Assembly: GCA_964463485.1 (NCBI GenBank)
Contig: CAYXDO010000001.1
Coordinates: forward strand, 133,911-197,910
From: CAYXDO01 sp964463485
Lineage (GTDB): Bacteria > Myxococcota > Kuafuiibacteriia > Kuafuiibacteriales > Kuafuiibacteriaceae
Length of the DNA: 64,000 nucleotides
Reading direction: 5' to 3'
Shown: positions 24,947 through 33,469 of the stretch, in pieces
How the letters are laid out: the number at the start of each line of letters is the position of its first letter
Numbering within the stretch: position 1 is the first letter of the stretch
The notes under the pieces: generated by a model
The model's database searches: none
Told to the model about the DNA's origin: nothing
What the model saw: only the letters and a program-made list of their open reading frames with translations
Translations under genes and position numbers: made by a program

Positions 24947-27388
24947 TCATGTGTTATCGGACGGAGCTCGCTTCTGGGGCTTGGCGCCGGGTTTGGCGTT
25001 CTTCTTGGGAGGCTTGGAGGAGGCACTCTGGGAGCCTGAGGCTCGGGTAGGCTTGGTCGCCGGACTCCGGCGATGGCTTGGCAAAGCCCCCGCTTTGGCT
25101 TGCCGCGCCCGCTCAGGGCGTGGCGAGACCTTGGCTCGCTGACTTCTCGGGAGCCTCTGCGATGGTCGTCGTACGCCATCTCCCGCCCCTTCGTCGGTGG
25201 GTTCGACCAAGCGAAGCTCGACCTGTCGCTTGAGAAAATCGACGTCCGCGACCTCGACCTCGATCGGTTCTCCGAGGGCGAAGCGGCGCCCGGTGCGCTG
25301 GCCGAACAGAAACGATCCATGTTCGCTAGGAATGAAGAAGTCGGCACCAAGCGTCGCAATTGGGATCAGCCCTTCGATGAACGGATCTTCGGTGGCGACG
25401 AAGAGTCCGAACGCCTGGACGCCGGTGATCTTGCCCTTCAGCGTTCGACCGACATGGAGCGCCGCGACGTAGGTGCGGTCGAGCTCCAGGGACGCTCGCT
25501 CGGCGGCCATGGCGCGGCGTTCCGATTTGCTGGTGGAGTCCGCGATGGCCGCGAGCTCTTCTCGCGAATATGGTTTGTGAGTGTGAGTATCCGAGGCTCC
25601 TAGAGTGTCGGCGAGGAGGCGATGTACCATCAAGTCCGGGTAGCGCCGGATGGGTGACGTGAAGTGGAGATACTGGTGAGAAGCCAGCCCGAAGTGTCCC
25701 TCGTTGTCGACGTCGTACCTCGCCTGAGCCATGCAGCGCAGGAGCTGGCCGTGGAGCGCGGTGCCACCTTCGATCGCGGCGAGATCTTTGGCGATACGAG
25801 CGACGTCTCGCGGCGTGACTTTCAAACGTCCGGGTTTGGGCGATTTCTTCGCGTCGTGCCCACGACGCTTGGGGCGCTTGCTCGTTGCGTCGAGGGGCCG
25901 CAGGAGCTCGGACCCCACGTCGAAACCCAGCTCGTTCGCGAGCTCCACGAAGGCGACGAGCTTGTCGGGATCGGGTCGATCGTGCACTCGAAAAAGAGTG
26001 GGTCGGTCCAGGGCTTCGAAGTGAGCGGCCACCGCGCTGTTGGCGGCGAGCATGAGATCTTCGATGAGTCGATGCGCGCGGTTTCGCTCTCGCGGCTTGG
26101 AGTCTGTCGGGTTGCCCGCTGCGTCGAACACCAGCACTGGCTCGGCGAGGTCGAGGTCGACCGCACCTCGTTCGATGCGGCGCCGATACAGCGCCTCGGC
26201 GACGTCCGCGAGCACGTCCAACATGGGTACGAGGGGCGCGATCTCCGGGTCGGGCTGCCCATCCAGGGCCGCAGAGACCCGCGTGTAAGTCAAACGTGCA
26301 AACGAGCGCATGACCCCGCGATACATTTTGGAGCCGACCACCGAGCCGTCATAAGTCACTGCGAGATCAGCCACGAAGCAGAGTCGGTCCTCGTGGGGCA
26401 CCAAGGAGCATAGTGAGTTCGAGAGCTTCTCGGGGAGCATCGGGACCACTCGATCGGTGAGGTAGGTGCTGGTGCCCCGGGCGGTGGCTTCGCGATCGAG
26501 CTCGGTGCCGCGGCGAACGTAAAAAGCGACGTCGGCGATCGCGACGATCACGCGATAGCCACGGCTGTCCGGGAGCGCACAGACGGCGTCGTCGAAGTCT
26601 TTGGCCGTTTCGCCGTCGATGGTAACCAACGGAAAGCTGCGAAGGTCCACGCGACCCTGCTTGACGTCCTCGGAGGGTTCATCGAGCGGCGCGACCTCGG
26701 CCTCGACCCCCTCGGGAAACTTCGTCGGTAACTCATGCTCGAGAAAGAGCCGGAGAATTTCGGTGGATCGATCGCCCGGCTGACCAAGCACGCGGGTGAT
26801 TTCGGCGACAGCCGCGCGGGTAGGAGTCCTCGGGGCGATGACCCGGTATTCGACGAGCTGTCCGTCCGCGGGCGGAGGGTCGGGAAGAGTCTCGACGATC
26901 GCGGGTGGCCCGACGAAATTGCGTCCACGACGCGGCTCGGCCTCGACGAAACAGGAGGGTCCGACGCGGCGCAATACTCCGAGCTCCCGTGAGTCGGGGT
27001 CCGAGATCACCGCTCCGACTTCGGCAACCAGTCCCCCTCGCCGCATTCGGGTCAGGCGCGCTTCGACGTGATCCCCGTGACCGAGCCATCTCGTGCTCTT
27101 GGGCGACAAGGGGAGCACGTCGCCGCTGACGTCGGCGACGAACGTGGCGACGCCTGAGCGGTCGACCTCGATTCTGCCGCGCAAGGGACGCTCCCCCGTG
27201 GAGAGGCGAAACCGTTGACCGGACACCCGATCCACGAGGCGATCCGAGAGGAGCGGGGCGAGCGCGGACTTGAGGAGCTTGAGCCGACCAGGAACGTCGG
27301 GGAGCCGCTCGAGGAGCTCGGCGAGGTGGAAGCTGTGGTCCGGGGCCTGCTGAAACCAGGTGAGAACTTGCTCGGACGTGATGCTCAT
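24947..27388 (-). CDS. rnr: ribonuclease R
   Basis: A 3'-5' exoribonuclease that degrades structured RNA and helps in rRNA quality control. 813 residues. N-terminal helix-turn-helix and cold-shock-like domains (about 1-220), then the RNB catalytic domain, with metal-binding aspartates in GETAKDFDDAV (about 255-265) and the HFTSPIRRYPDLMVHR block (about 580). An S1 RNA-binding domain follows (about 640-720, GKITGVQAFGLFV). The tail (about 735-813) is Lys/Arg/Pro/Ser-rich and low complexity. A FLRVHDRPDPDKL motif typical of RNase R/II is present. First gene of the terC-aminotransferase run. Confidence 0.95.
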   Translation of the reverse strand: MSITSEQVLTWFQQAPDHSFHLAELLERLPDVPGRLKLLKSALAPLLSDRLVDRVSGQRFRLSTGERPLRGRIEVDRSGVATFVADVSGDVLPLSPKSTRWLGHGDHVEARLTRMRRGGLVAEVGAVISDPDSRELGVLRRVGPSCFVEAEPRRGRNFVGPPAIVETLPDPPPADGQLVEYRVIAPRTPTRAAVAEITRVLGQPGDRSTEILRLFLEHELPTKFPEGVEAEVAPLDEPSEDVKQGRVDLRSFPLVTIDGETAKDFDDAVCALPDSRGYRVIVAIADVAFYVRRGTELDREATARGTSTYLTDRVVPMLPEKLSNSLCSLVPHEDRLCFVADLAVTYDGSVVGSKMYRGVMRSFARLTYTRVSAALDGQPDPEIAPLVPMLDVLADVAEALYRRRIERGAVDLDLAEPVLVFDAAGNPTDSKPRERNRAHRLIEDLMLAANSAVAAHFEALDRPTLFRVHDRPDPDKLVAFVELANELGFDVGSELLRPLDATSKRPKRRGHDAKKSPKPGRLKVTPRDVARIAKDLAAIEGGTALHGQLLRCMAQARYDVDNEGHFGLASHQYLHFTSPIRRYPDLMVHRLLADTLGASDTHTHKPYSREELAAIADSTSKSERRAMAAERASLELDRTYVAALHVGRTLKGKITGVQAFGLFVATEDPFIEGLIPIATLGADFFIPSEHGSFLFGQRTGRRFALGEPIEVEVADVDFLKRQVELRLVEPTDEGAGDGVRRPSQRLPRSQRAKVSPRPERARQAKAGALPSHRRSPATKPTRASGSQSASSKPPKKNAKPGAKPQKRAPSDNT

Positions 27389-27447
27389 CGCTGGGCGAAG
27401 GCGTACAGGAGATGCCGGGGAGAATCAAAGTGCGCTACGCTGACGTC

Positions 27448-28542
27448 ATGCTCACGCGTGGGTGGATCTGGTTGTCGGTTCTCACGTTGGCCGCGGGTTG
27501 TGCGGACGATCGGTGTCAATCACCCCAGGATTGCAACGCCGAGTCGGAGATCTGCAGCGATGGCAAATGTACGACGAAGCCGACCGGCGGCGTGCCGCCG
27601 GGCCCCTCGGATTTGGACGCGCGACCGCGGTACTACCTCGATGCGCGCCCGGATACAGGGACCTCGACGGCGAGCGACACGGGGACCTCGACGACGTCGG
27701 ATGGCGGGCTCGACGGAGGTGTGTCGGATGGTCCAACGGACGCGAGCGACGCAGGCAGGCGAGACACAGGTGGGCTCGACGCGGCAGACGCGGGTCCAGT
27801 CGATGCAGCGTCGGCGCCGATGGGGTACGCGGTCGCGGGCGTGATCGCCGGTTCCTCGGACAACTTTGCGAGAGCGAGCTTTCACGACGAGACGCCCGCT
27901 CGTTACGTACGGTCGACCTTCTCCGATTCCTCCTCGAGCTGCGAGCTCCTCGACGTGACGAGCTCGGGAGTAGAGACGGCGAGTTATGACTCGTCGAGAG
28001 TGCGGGTGACGGGCCTAGGTAACTCGACCTTCAGGAGCATGCTGTTGAATCGGTCGCGACCGGGTGAGTATGCGACGGGCCCGGCCGGGTTCGTGGACTT
28101 GCTCGACCCGTCGATGGAGGTGACGTTGGAGGTCGACGCGTTGGCCAACGGTCTGTCTGCGGGCCGCATCAGCGGCCTGCCTCCGCCCCGGTTTCAGCTG
28201 GTGAGCCCCACGATCGGGCAGCTGTACGTGCTTCGCACCGCGGTCCCGCTTCAGTGGTTGACCACGGGAAATGGGTCGCGAAAAGTCTTCGTAGACTTTT
28301 TCGACGAGCTCGAGAGTGCGCTCTTGCGGTGCGAGACGAGCGACGACCAGGGTGCGCTGGGCCTTCGCGTTCCGGCGGACGCGCTGACGGCTTGGGAGGC
28401 CGCGGTCGATCCGTTTTCGTTCAGTCGCTTTGTCGAGGTAGGTTACGAGGAGAGAGTCGCCGGGAGCATTGGGATACCGATGAGTAGGATGATGCCGGTG
28501 ATATTCGTATTGCGCCAGGGTGCTCGGTTGGTCGTGCAGTGA
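27448..28542 (+). CDS. lipoprotein with Asp/Thr/Gly-rich linker, unknown function
   Basis: 364 residues. ATG 27448 opens a lipoprotein signal, MLTRGWIWLSVLTLAAGC (lipobox AAGC, Cys18). A small Cys cluster (CQSPQDCNAESEICSDGKC) resembles the short disulfide modules seen after lipoprotein anchors in myxobacteria. A low-complexity Asp/Ser/Thr/Gly linker follows (about 55-125), then a ~230-residue beta-rich domain without known motif. Divergent from rnr; the starts are 59 bases apart. Upstream in-frame codons lack a signal peptide. Confidence 0.75.
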   Translation: MLTRGWIWLSVLTLAAGCADDRCQSPQDCNAESEICSDGKCTTKPTGGVPPGPSDLDARPRYYLDARPDTGTSTASDTGTSTTSDGGLDGGVSDGPTDASDAGRRDTGGLDAADAGPVDAASAPMGYAVAGVIAGSSDNFARASFHDETPARYVRSTFSDSSSSCELLDVTSSGVETASYDSSRVRVTGLGNSTFRSMLLNRSRPGEYATGPAGFVDLLDPSMEVTLEVDALANGLSAGRISGLPPPRFQLVSPTIGQLYVLRTAVPLQWLTTGNGSRKVFVDFFDELESALLRCETSDDQGALGLRVPADALTAWEAAVDPFSFSRFVEVGYEERVAGSIGIPMSRMMPVIFVLRQGARLVVQ

Positions 28543-28599
28543 GGGTTCTTCTCCGCGCGCGCGACAAAGAGTGCTGGAGGAGCTCGTGAATCTTACCCA

Positions 28600-30996
28600 T
28601 CAAGAGAGCGTGACGATCGTGGCGCCGTCGCCGCCTTCGCCTTCGGTTCCGGCGCGAAAGTCTTTGGCATACCCAGACCGTTTCAGGTGCTCGCGGATGG
28701 CCTTTTTCAGAGCTCCCGACCCGTGTCCGTGGATGATTCTGACTTTGGTGGCATTCTGACGGTAGTGGGTATCGAGGAACGCATCGAGGCGACTGAGTGA
28801 CTCCTCGATACCCTGTCCGCGCAGGTCGAGCTCCATTTCGGGCTCGAGAGGGGCCTCCTTCTTGCCGCGAGCCTCTTCCATGGCCTTCTTGAGCTCCATG
28901 GAGCCGTGTCGGGTGGCGCCTTTGGGCGCCTTGGACTGGGCGCGGGAGAGGCCTTCGAGGGGGACTCGGGTACGCATGCTGCCGACGGCGACGAGCGCCG
29001 CGCGGCCGTCGATGGCGACGACCTCGCCGTCCTTCTTGAGTGAGTCGACTCGGACCCAGTCTCCGACTTCGACGCGGCTCGGGCGCTCGGACGCGGCCTG
29101 AACTTCTTCGACCTTTCGTCGCTGGGCGTCGGCCAGATCTCGGAGCGCAGCCTGCGCCTCGTTGGCAGCGCGCATGGCGTCTTTGACGGCGTCGGCCCCA
29201 GCTAGGCGCTGGAGGTTGGCGATGATTTCGCGGGCTTCGCGTCGCACCTCCTCGATCTCCGCGAGCAGCCCGGCGCGCGCTTCCTCGATGAGTGTCTTGC
29301 GTTCGCCAGCGAGGGCCCGACGTTGCTCGTCTAGACTCTGTTGTTGAGCCACGAGCTCATCGCGCTCGGCGTCGGCCCGCGCGCGCGCGCGATCGAGCTC
29401 CAGGGCCTTTTCTTGCAGGACTTTGGTCAACCCATCGATGGCCGTGTTGCCTTCACCCATGAGGGTGCGCGCGCGAGCCACGATCGTGGGGTCGAGCCCT
29501 AGAGTCTGGGCGATGTCGAGGCCGCTCGAGCTTTGAGGGACGTCGAGGGAGACTCGATAGGTGGGCCGGAGCTTCTCTGGATCGAAGCCCACGCCGGCGT
29601 TTCGGAAGCGAGTGTCGGCGAACGGGATGGCCTTGAGCCGTTCGAAGTGGGTCGTGACGACTACGTGCGCTCCCCGATCGGCGAATCGTTCGAGGAGCGC
29701 CTGGGCGAGCGACTGCCCTTGGTTCGGGTCGGTGTCCGCGGCAATTTCGTCCAGTAGGACGAGGCTGTTCGCGTCCGCGCGCTCCAGGATTCGCAAGATC
29801 CCCGTCATGTGGGCAGCGAACGTCGACAGGTGAGTAGCGATGGACTGATCGTCGCCGATGGTGGCGTCGACGTTGGCGAACCAACCCATGCGGGAGCGCT
29901 GATCGGTAGGTAGGTGCAAGCCGGTCCGAGTCATGAGCGCGAGCAATCCGATGGTCTTGAGGGCCACCGTCTTGCCGCCCGTATTGGGCCCGGTGACCAC
30001 GAGGACCCGCTGATCACTCGCGAGGCCGAGATCGTTGGCCACGAGGAGCGCATCCTTGTTCTCGAATTTCTGGAGAGCCAGGATGGGGTGGCGCGCGGAA
30101 ATCAGCTCGAACCCCGGAGATTCGTCGGGGACGATGGCGCTTGCGCCGATGTCCTCGGCGAGGCGAGCGGCTGCCGCGATGAAGTCGACTCTCCCCACTG
30201 CCCGCATCGCGGTGAGAATCTCCTCTTTGAGTGCGACAACCTCGTCGGTGAGGTACATCAGGATGCGGAGCTCTTCTTCGGCGACCTCACTCTGGGCGAT
30301 CTTGAGTCGATTTCCGAGATCGACGATGGCCTGAGGCTCGATGAATACGGTCTGTCCGGAGCCCGAGGCATCGTGCACGATGCCGGGCACTTCGTTCTTG
30401 AAAGACGCCTTGATGGGGAGGACGTATCGGTCGGCGCGGATGGTGTAATACTGATCCTGGAGGTGATTCTTGACCTCGTCGGAGGCGAGGATTTCGAGGA
30501 GTCGTTCTTTGATCGCTTCTCGACACTGAAGGAGTTTCTTTCGAAGCGGGCCGAGGTCTTTGGACGCGGTGTCGGCCAGCCGGCCATCTGGGTCGAAGCT
30601 CCCGCTGACGAGCTCGGCGGTGGCGGAGAGATCTTCGACGGAGGCGCCGATCGCGAAGAGCCTGCGGTGAGTATCTTCTTTGGTGAGGAGAAAGCGACGC
30701 ACGCGGACGGCTGCGTTCATCGTTTCGGCGACCGCCCGCAGCATGCTCGCGTCGAGGGTGCCGCCTTTTTCGGCGAGCTCGAGCGGAGCGGTCACGTCGG
30801 TGGCGCCGCTGGTCGGGGGCTCCTCTTTGCGAACGAGGAGGTCCCGGGCCTCCGAGATCAGCTCGATTCGATCGATCGCGTCGGCGCGGCGATCGAAGGG
30901 CCCGAGCGCGTCCGCTTCCGCCGATCCGAGCGGAGTACGGGCACGGCTGATCAGAGCGGTGCGGATCGCTCCTAGCTCGAGACGGTCCTCTCGCAT
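28600..30996 (-). CDS. mutS2: MutS2 family ATPase/endonuclease with Smr domain
   Basis: 798 residues, the usual MutS2 length. A MutS-type core and lever region (about 1-300) is followed by the ATPase: Walker A GPNTGGKT (about 335-342), Walker B LVLLDEIAADTDP (about 411), and TTHFERLK. A long coiled coil follows (about 520-640) and then a C-terminal Smr domain (about 719-798) with LDLRG and HGHGSGALK. MutS2 acts on recombination intermediates and, in some bacteria, on collided ribosomes. The mismatch-binding N-terminal domain of MutS is absent, as expected. Confidence 0.95.
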   Translation of the reverse strand: MREDRLELGAIRTALISRARTPLGSAEADALGPFDRRADAIDRIELISEARDLLVRKEEPPTSGATDVTAPLELAEKGGTLDASMLRAVAETMNAAVRVRRFLLTKEDTHRRLFAIGASVEDLSATAELVSGSFDPDGRLADTASKDLGPLRKKLLQCREAIKERLLEILASDEVKNHLQDQYYTIRADRYVLPIKASFKNEVPGIVHDASGSGQTVFIEPQAIVDLGNRLKIAQSEVAEEELRILMYLTDEVVALKEEILTAMRAVGRVDFIAAAARLAEDIGASAIVPDESPGFELISARHPILALQKFENKDALLVANDLGLASDQRVLVVTGPNTGGKTVALKTIGLLALMTRTGLHLPTDQRSRMGWFANVDATIGDDQSIATHLSTFAAHMTGILRILERADANSLVLLDEIAADTDPNQGQSLAQALLERFADRGAHVVVTTHFERLKAIPFADTRFRNAGVGFDPEKLRPTYRVSLDVPQSSSGLDIAQTLGLDPTIVARARTLMGEGNTAIDGLTKVLQEKALELDRARARADAERDELVAQQQSLDEQRRALAGERKTLIEEARAGLLAEIEEVRREAREIIANLQRLAGADAVKDAMRAANEAQAALRDLADAQRRKVEEVQAASERPSRVEVGDWVRVDSLKKDGEVVAIDGRAALVAVGSMRTRVPLEGLSRAQSKAPKGATRHGSMELKKAMEEARGKKEAPLEPEMELDLRGQGIEESLSRLDAFLDTHYRQNATKVRIIHGHGSGALKKAIREHLKRSGYAKDFRAGTEGEGGDGATIVTLS

Positions 30997-31043
30997 CGGC
31001 TCCGTGTTAGCGCCGTTGCCGTGCTATAGGAAGTCCTCTCTCT

Positions 31044-31835
31044 ATGCGGATCTCGTTCTGTCGCATGGGGCTCGCTTGGATCCTGTGGTCGTGCGCAGGG
31101 ACGTCACCGGAGCGAGCAACGGCGGAAAAGGCGGCGAAGAAGGAAGAGCCCGCACGAGCGGCGAGCCCGCAGGAGATCGCGGCTTGGCGGGAACGGGGTT
31201 TGAAGCAGCTCGAAGAAGGTGACTACCGAGGGGCACGCGACGAGTTGAAGAAGGCGTGGTCCGGAGGGGCAAAGGACTGGGAGTTGGCGTTGGCGCTGGG
31301 GGAGGCTTCTCTGTTCGTCGATGACGAAGCCTCCGCGCAGGCGTCTCTTCGCCACGCCGTTGAGGTCGCTCCAGAGAACCCGCGCGCGCACGTTCTTCAC
31401 GCGGTCGCCGAGTCCCTCCCGGGAGGCAACGCGGAGCTTCGCGTGCGGGCGGGCAAGCGTGCCGCGGAGCTTCGCGCGGACATCTTGGACGCTTTGCTGG
31501 AGGATGCGGAGCGCCTCGAGGCGGCGAAAGCGAAGAAGGCTACCGTGGCGGCCCTCGAGGTCGCCACGATGATCGCGCCGACCGAGCTGCGCGCGCAGGT
31601 GCGACTTTCCGCGGCGCTGAATGGCGACGGACGCTTCAGGGAAGCGGCGATCGCGCTCGAGACAGCGGCGAGAGCGACCTCGAAGTCCGCGGTCATGTTC
31701 CGTCAAGCTGCCGAGCTTTGGACCAAGGCGGGAGACGAAACAAAGGCGGCCGAGCTGCGCAAGATCGCCGACGAGCTCGATCCGCCGGAGACGGAGCGCA
31801 AGATGCGACCGCTGCTCGAATCGAAAAGAAAATAG
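31044..31835 (+). CDS. TPR-containing exported/lipoprotein-like protein
   Basis: 263 residues. A short hydrophobic start with WILWSCAG (possible lipobox SC), then an Ala/Lys/Glu-rich stretch, then about five TPR-like helical pairs (LKQLEEGDYRGARDELKKAW at about 53-72, ALGEASLFVDDEASAQASLRHAV and later units). TPRs scaffold protein complexes. Divergent from mutS2 with 47 bases between. AGGAA about 11 bases upstream supports ATG 31044. Confidence 0.75.
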   Translation: MRISFCRMGLAWILWSCAGTSPERATAEKAAKKEEPARAASPQEIAAWRERGLKQLEEGDYRGARDELKKAWSGGAKDWELALALGEASLFVDDEASAQASLRHAVEVAPENPRAHVLHAVAESLPGGNAELRVRAGKRAAELRADILDALLEDAERLEAAKAKKATVAALEVATMIAPTELRAQVRLSAALNGDGRFREAAIALETAARATSKSAVMFRQAAELWTKAGDETKAAELRKIADELDPPETERKMRPLLESKRK

Positions 31836-31855
31836 CCGAGCCGACCGCGGGCTCG

Positions 31856-32161
31856 TTAGCGAATCGAATCCAGGAGCCCGGAGATCTCTGCGAGCGCGTG
31901 GGCGTCCCCTGCGCGCCGCGCGGCCTCGATCCCTTCACCAATGATGAGGCGCGCGTGCTCGGGCTGCTCCCGTTCGATCAGGAGCGTCGCATGCTGGAAG
32001 TACGCAGGCACATAGTCCGGAAAGTCCGAGCGAAGTTTTTCGAACGTGTGGAGCGCTCCATCGGGTGCCGACTTTCTCTCCTCCATCGCGAGCGAGTACC
32101 ACGCGAAGGCATCGTTGGGCCGGCTTTCGGCGAGGGTTCGGAAGCGGGCAAGTCGGCTCAT
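31856..32161 (-). CDS. small TPR protein
   Basis: 101 residues made of three helical-repeat units (FRTLAESRPNDAFAWYSLAM, TFEKLRSDFPDYVPAYFQHA, IGEGIEAARRAGDAHALAE). No signal peptide. Its ATG overlaps the stop of the upstream cytochrome-like lipoprotein gene (ATGA). Convergent with the TPR gene at 31044, with 20 bases between stops. Probably an adaptor; partner unknown. Confidence 0.75.
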   Translation of the reverse strand: MSRLARFRTLAESRPNDAFAWYSLAMEERKSAPDGALHTFEKLRSDFPDYVPAYFQHATLLIEREQPEHARLIIGEGIEAARRAGDAHALAEISGLLDSIR

Positions 32162-32640
32162 TCGAGAGTGGCTCCGTCTTCGATCCAGGCGTGAATCGCG
32201 TCGGTCTTGCAGGTGTCGAGTCGGCCTCCGAGCGGCATTCGGTAGCTCCCGGGAGGCTCGTCGGTGGAGACGACCTGCCAGAGGAAGCTCATGTTCGGGT
32301 CGTGGGGCACGACTCGCTTGGCGTAGGTGTTGCGGCCCGTGGCGTCGGCGGTGGACGAAGTCAGCGCTGCGAACACTTCTTCTTTGGTGCCCGAGAGGTT
32401 GAGCCCGTTGGCGTCCAGGAAACCTTCCGCACCGTGACACAGCGAATCCGCGCAGGTGTTGGTCGAGAAGATTCGTTCGTGCAGCGTCGTGAAATCAGAC
32501 GCCATCGGCTCGCACAACTCGGAGCCGACAGGAGGCTCACCGTCGTCGGTTGCGCAAGCGCCGATGAAGAGCGCCGCCACCGCCGCAGGCAACTGGCGTT
32601 TGTGGAGCGATCCGGTGAGAGCGCCTCGTGACTCGTGCAT
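32158..32640 (-). CDS. lipoprotein with cytochrome-c-like CX4CH motif
   Basis: 160 residues. Lipobox IGAC (Cys29). NTCADSLCHG (61-70) carries a CX4CH motif, a spacing known for some multihaem cytochromes but unlike the standard CXXCH; FWQVVSTDEPPGSYRMPLGG downstream could supply a Met ligand, as in small c-type domains. The gene follows the VWA lipoprotein and overlaps the TPR gene, so the three form one unit. Haem binding is inferred only; the motif may be a disulfide loop. Confidence 0.65.
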   Translation of the reverse strand: MHESRGALTGSLHKRQLPAAVAALFIGACATDDGEPPVGSELCEPMASDFTTLHERIFSTNTCADSLCHGAEGFLDANGLNLSGTKEEVFAALTSSTADATGRNTYAKRVVPHDPNMSFLWQVVSTDEPPGSYRMPLGGRLDTCKTDAIHAWIEDGATLE

Positions 32641-32641
32641 C

Positions 32642-33412
32642 TCAGTTGCAGGCGGCCGCAGCGGCGATGTCGGCGAGGGTCAGGCGAACTTTCTCCCTCG
32701 CGCCGCGGAGATCATCGAGTCGGTGGACAGTCGAGCCCGGGAGCGTCGTGAGCGCGGGCTGCCGATGGTACGTGCGCGTGAGCCCATCGAGCGAAGCTTC
32801 GGTGAACGCATGGACGCGGGCATCGATCGCGGCGAGGCGATCCTTGACCTCTGCGTATTTCGATTTGACCGGGATGTTCTCGGACAAGACAGCTGGCGCC
32901 TCGAAGAAGTCAGCGTCGGCCGCGATGAAGAAGAGCTTGGCCTCGGCCGACGGGTTGGTATCGAGCGCCATGCTGAGCCCGTCGAGGAGGTTCTCCTCTT
33001 CCTCTGCGTTGAAAGTGCGGACCGTGAGGTTGTAGTTCGTCAGCCCGTCCGCGATGGCCTCGTCGAAAGCGCTCTGCAACGCGACGATGCTGGTCATCCG
33101 ACCGCCGTACGTCTTCGCGTCGTTCACGAAGGCCACGAGATAATAGTCGACGCGAACCCGACGCCCTTCCGCGTCAGTCTCTGGGAGATTGTCGGCGAGC
33201 GCGACGAGCTCCGAGCGGACATCGCGCAGGAACGGAGCCATCGAGCCGGAGACATCGATCACGAAGAACACTTCGTAGGTGTGAGGCTCCTCGGGCCGGA
33301 TGCACTCTCTCGTGGGCTCGTCGGCCAACGAGATCCCTCCGCCCGTGTCGTCTCCGCACGAGGCAGCCACCAGCAGAAAAGCGAGGGAGCTCATGAGGAC
33401 GAGGGCGCGCAT
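32642..33412 (-). CDS. VWA-domain lipoprotein
   Basis: 256 residues. ATG 33412 starts a lipoprotein signal (lipobox AASC, Cys19). The von Willebrand A domain (about 46-240) has the MIDAS motif DVSGS (53-57) after HTYEVFFVI, with further metal-site candidates downstream (AADADFF). Such lipoproteins bind protein partners or matrix through a divalent ion. The stop lies one base before the cytochrome-like gene starts, so the two are expressed together. Confidence 0.85.
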   Translation of the reverse strand: MRALVLMSSLAFLLVAASCGDDTGGGISLADEPTRECIRPEEPHTYEVFFVIDVSGSMAPFLRDVRSELVALADNLPETDAEGRRVRVDYYLVAFVNDAKTYGGRMTSIVALQSAFDEAIADGLTNYNLTVRTFNAEEEENLLDGLSMALDTNPSAEAKLFFIAADADFFEAPAVLSENIPVKSKYAEVKDRLAAIDARVHAFTEASLDGLTRTYHRQPALTTLPGSTVHRLDDLRGAREKVRLTLADIAAAAACN

Positions 33413-33469
33413 GACCTCACGATCATGCGGAGCGGGAGCCTTCAACTCCATCCGAAATTGGGACGACGC

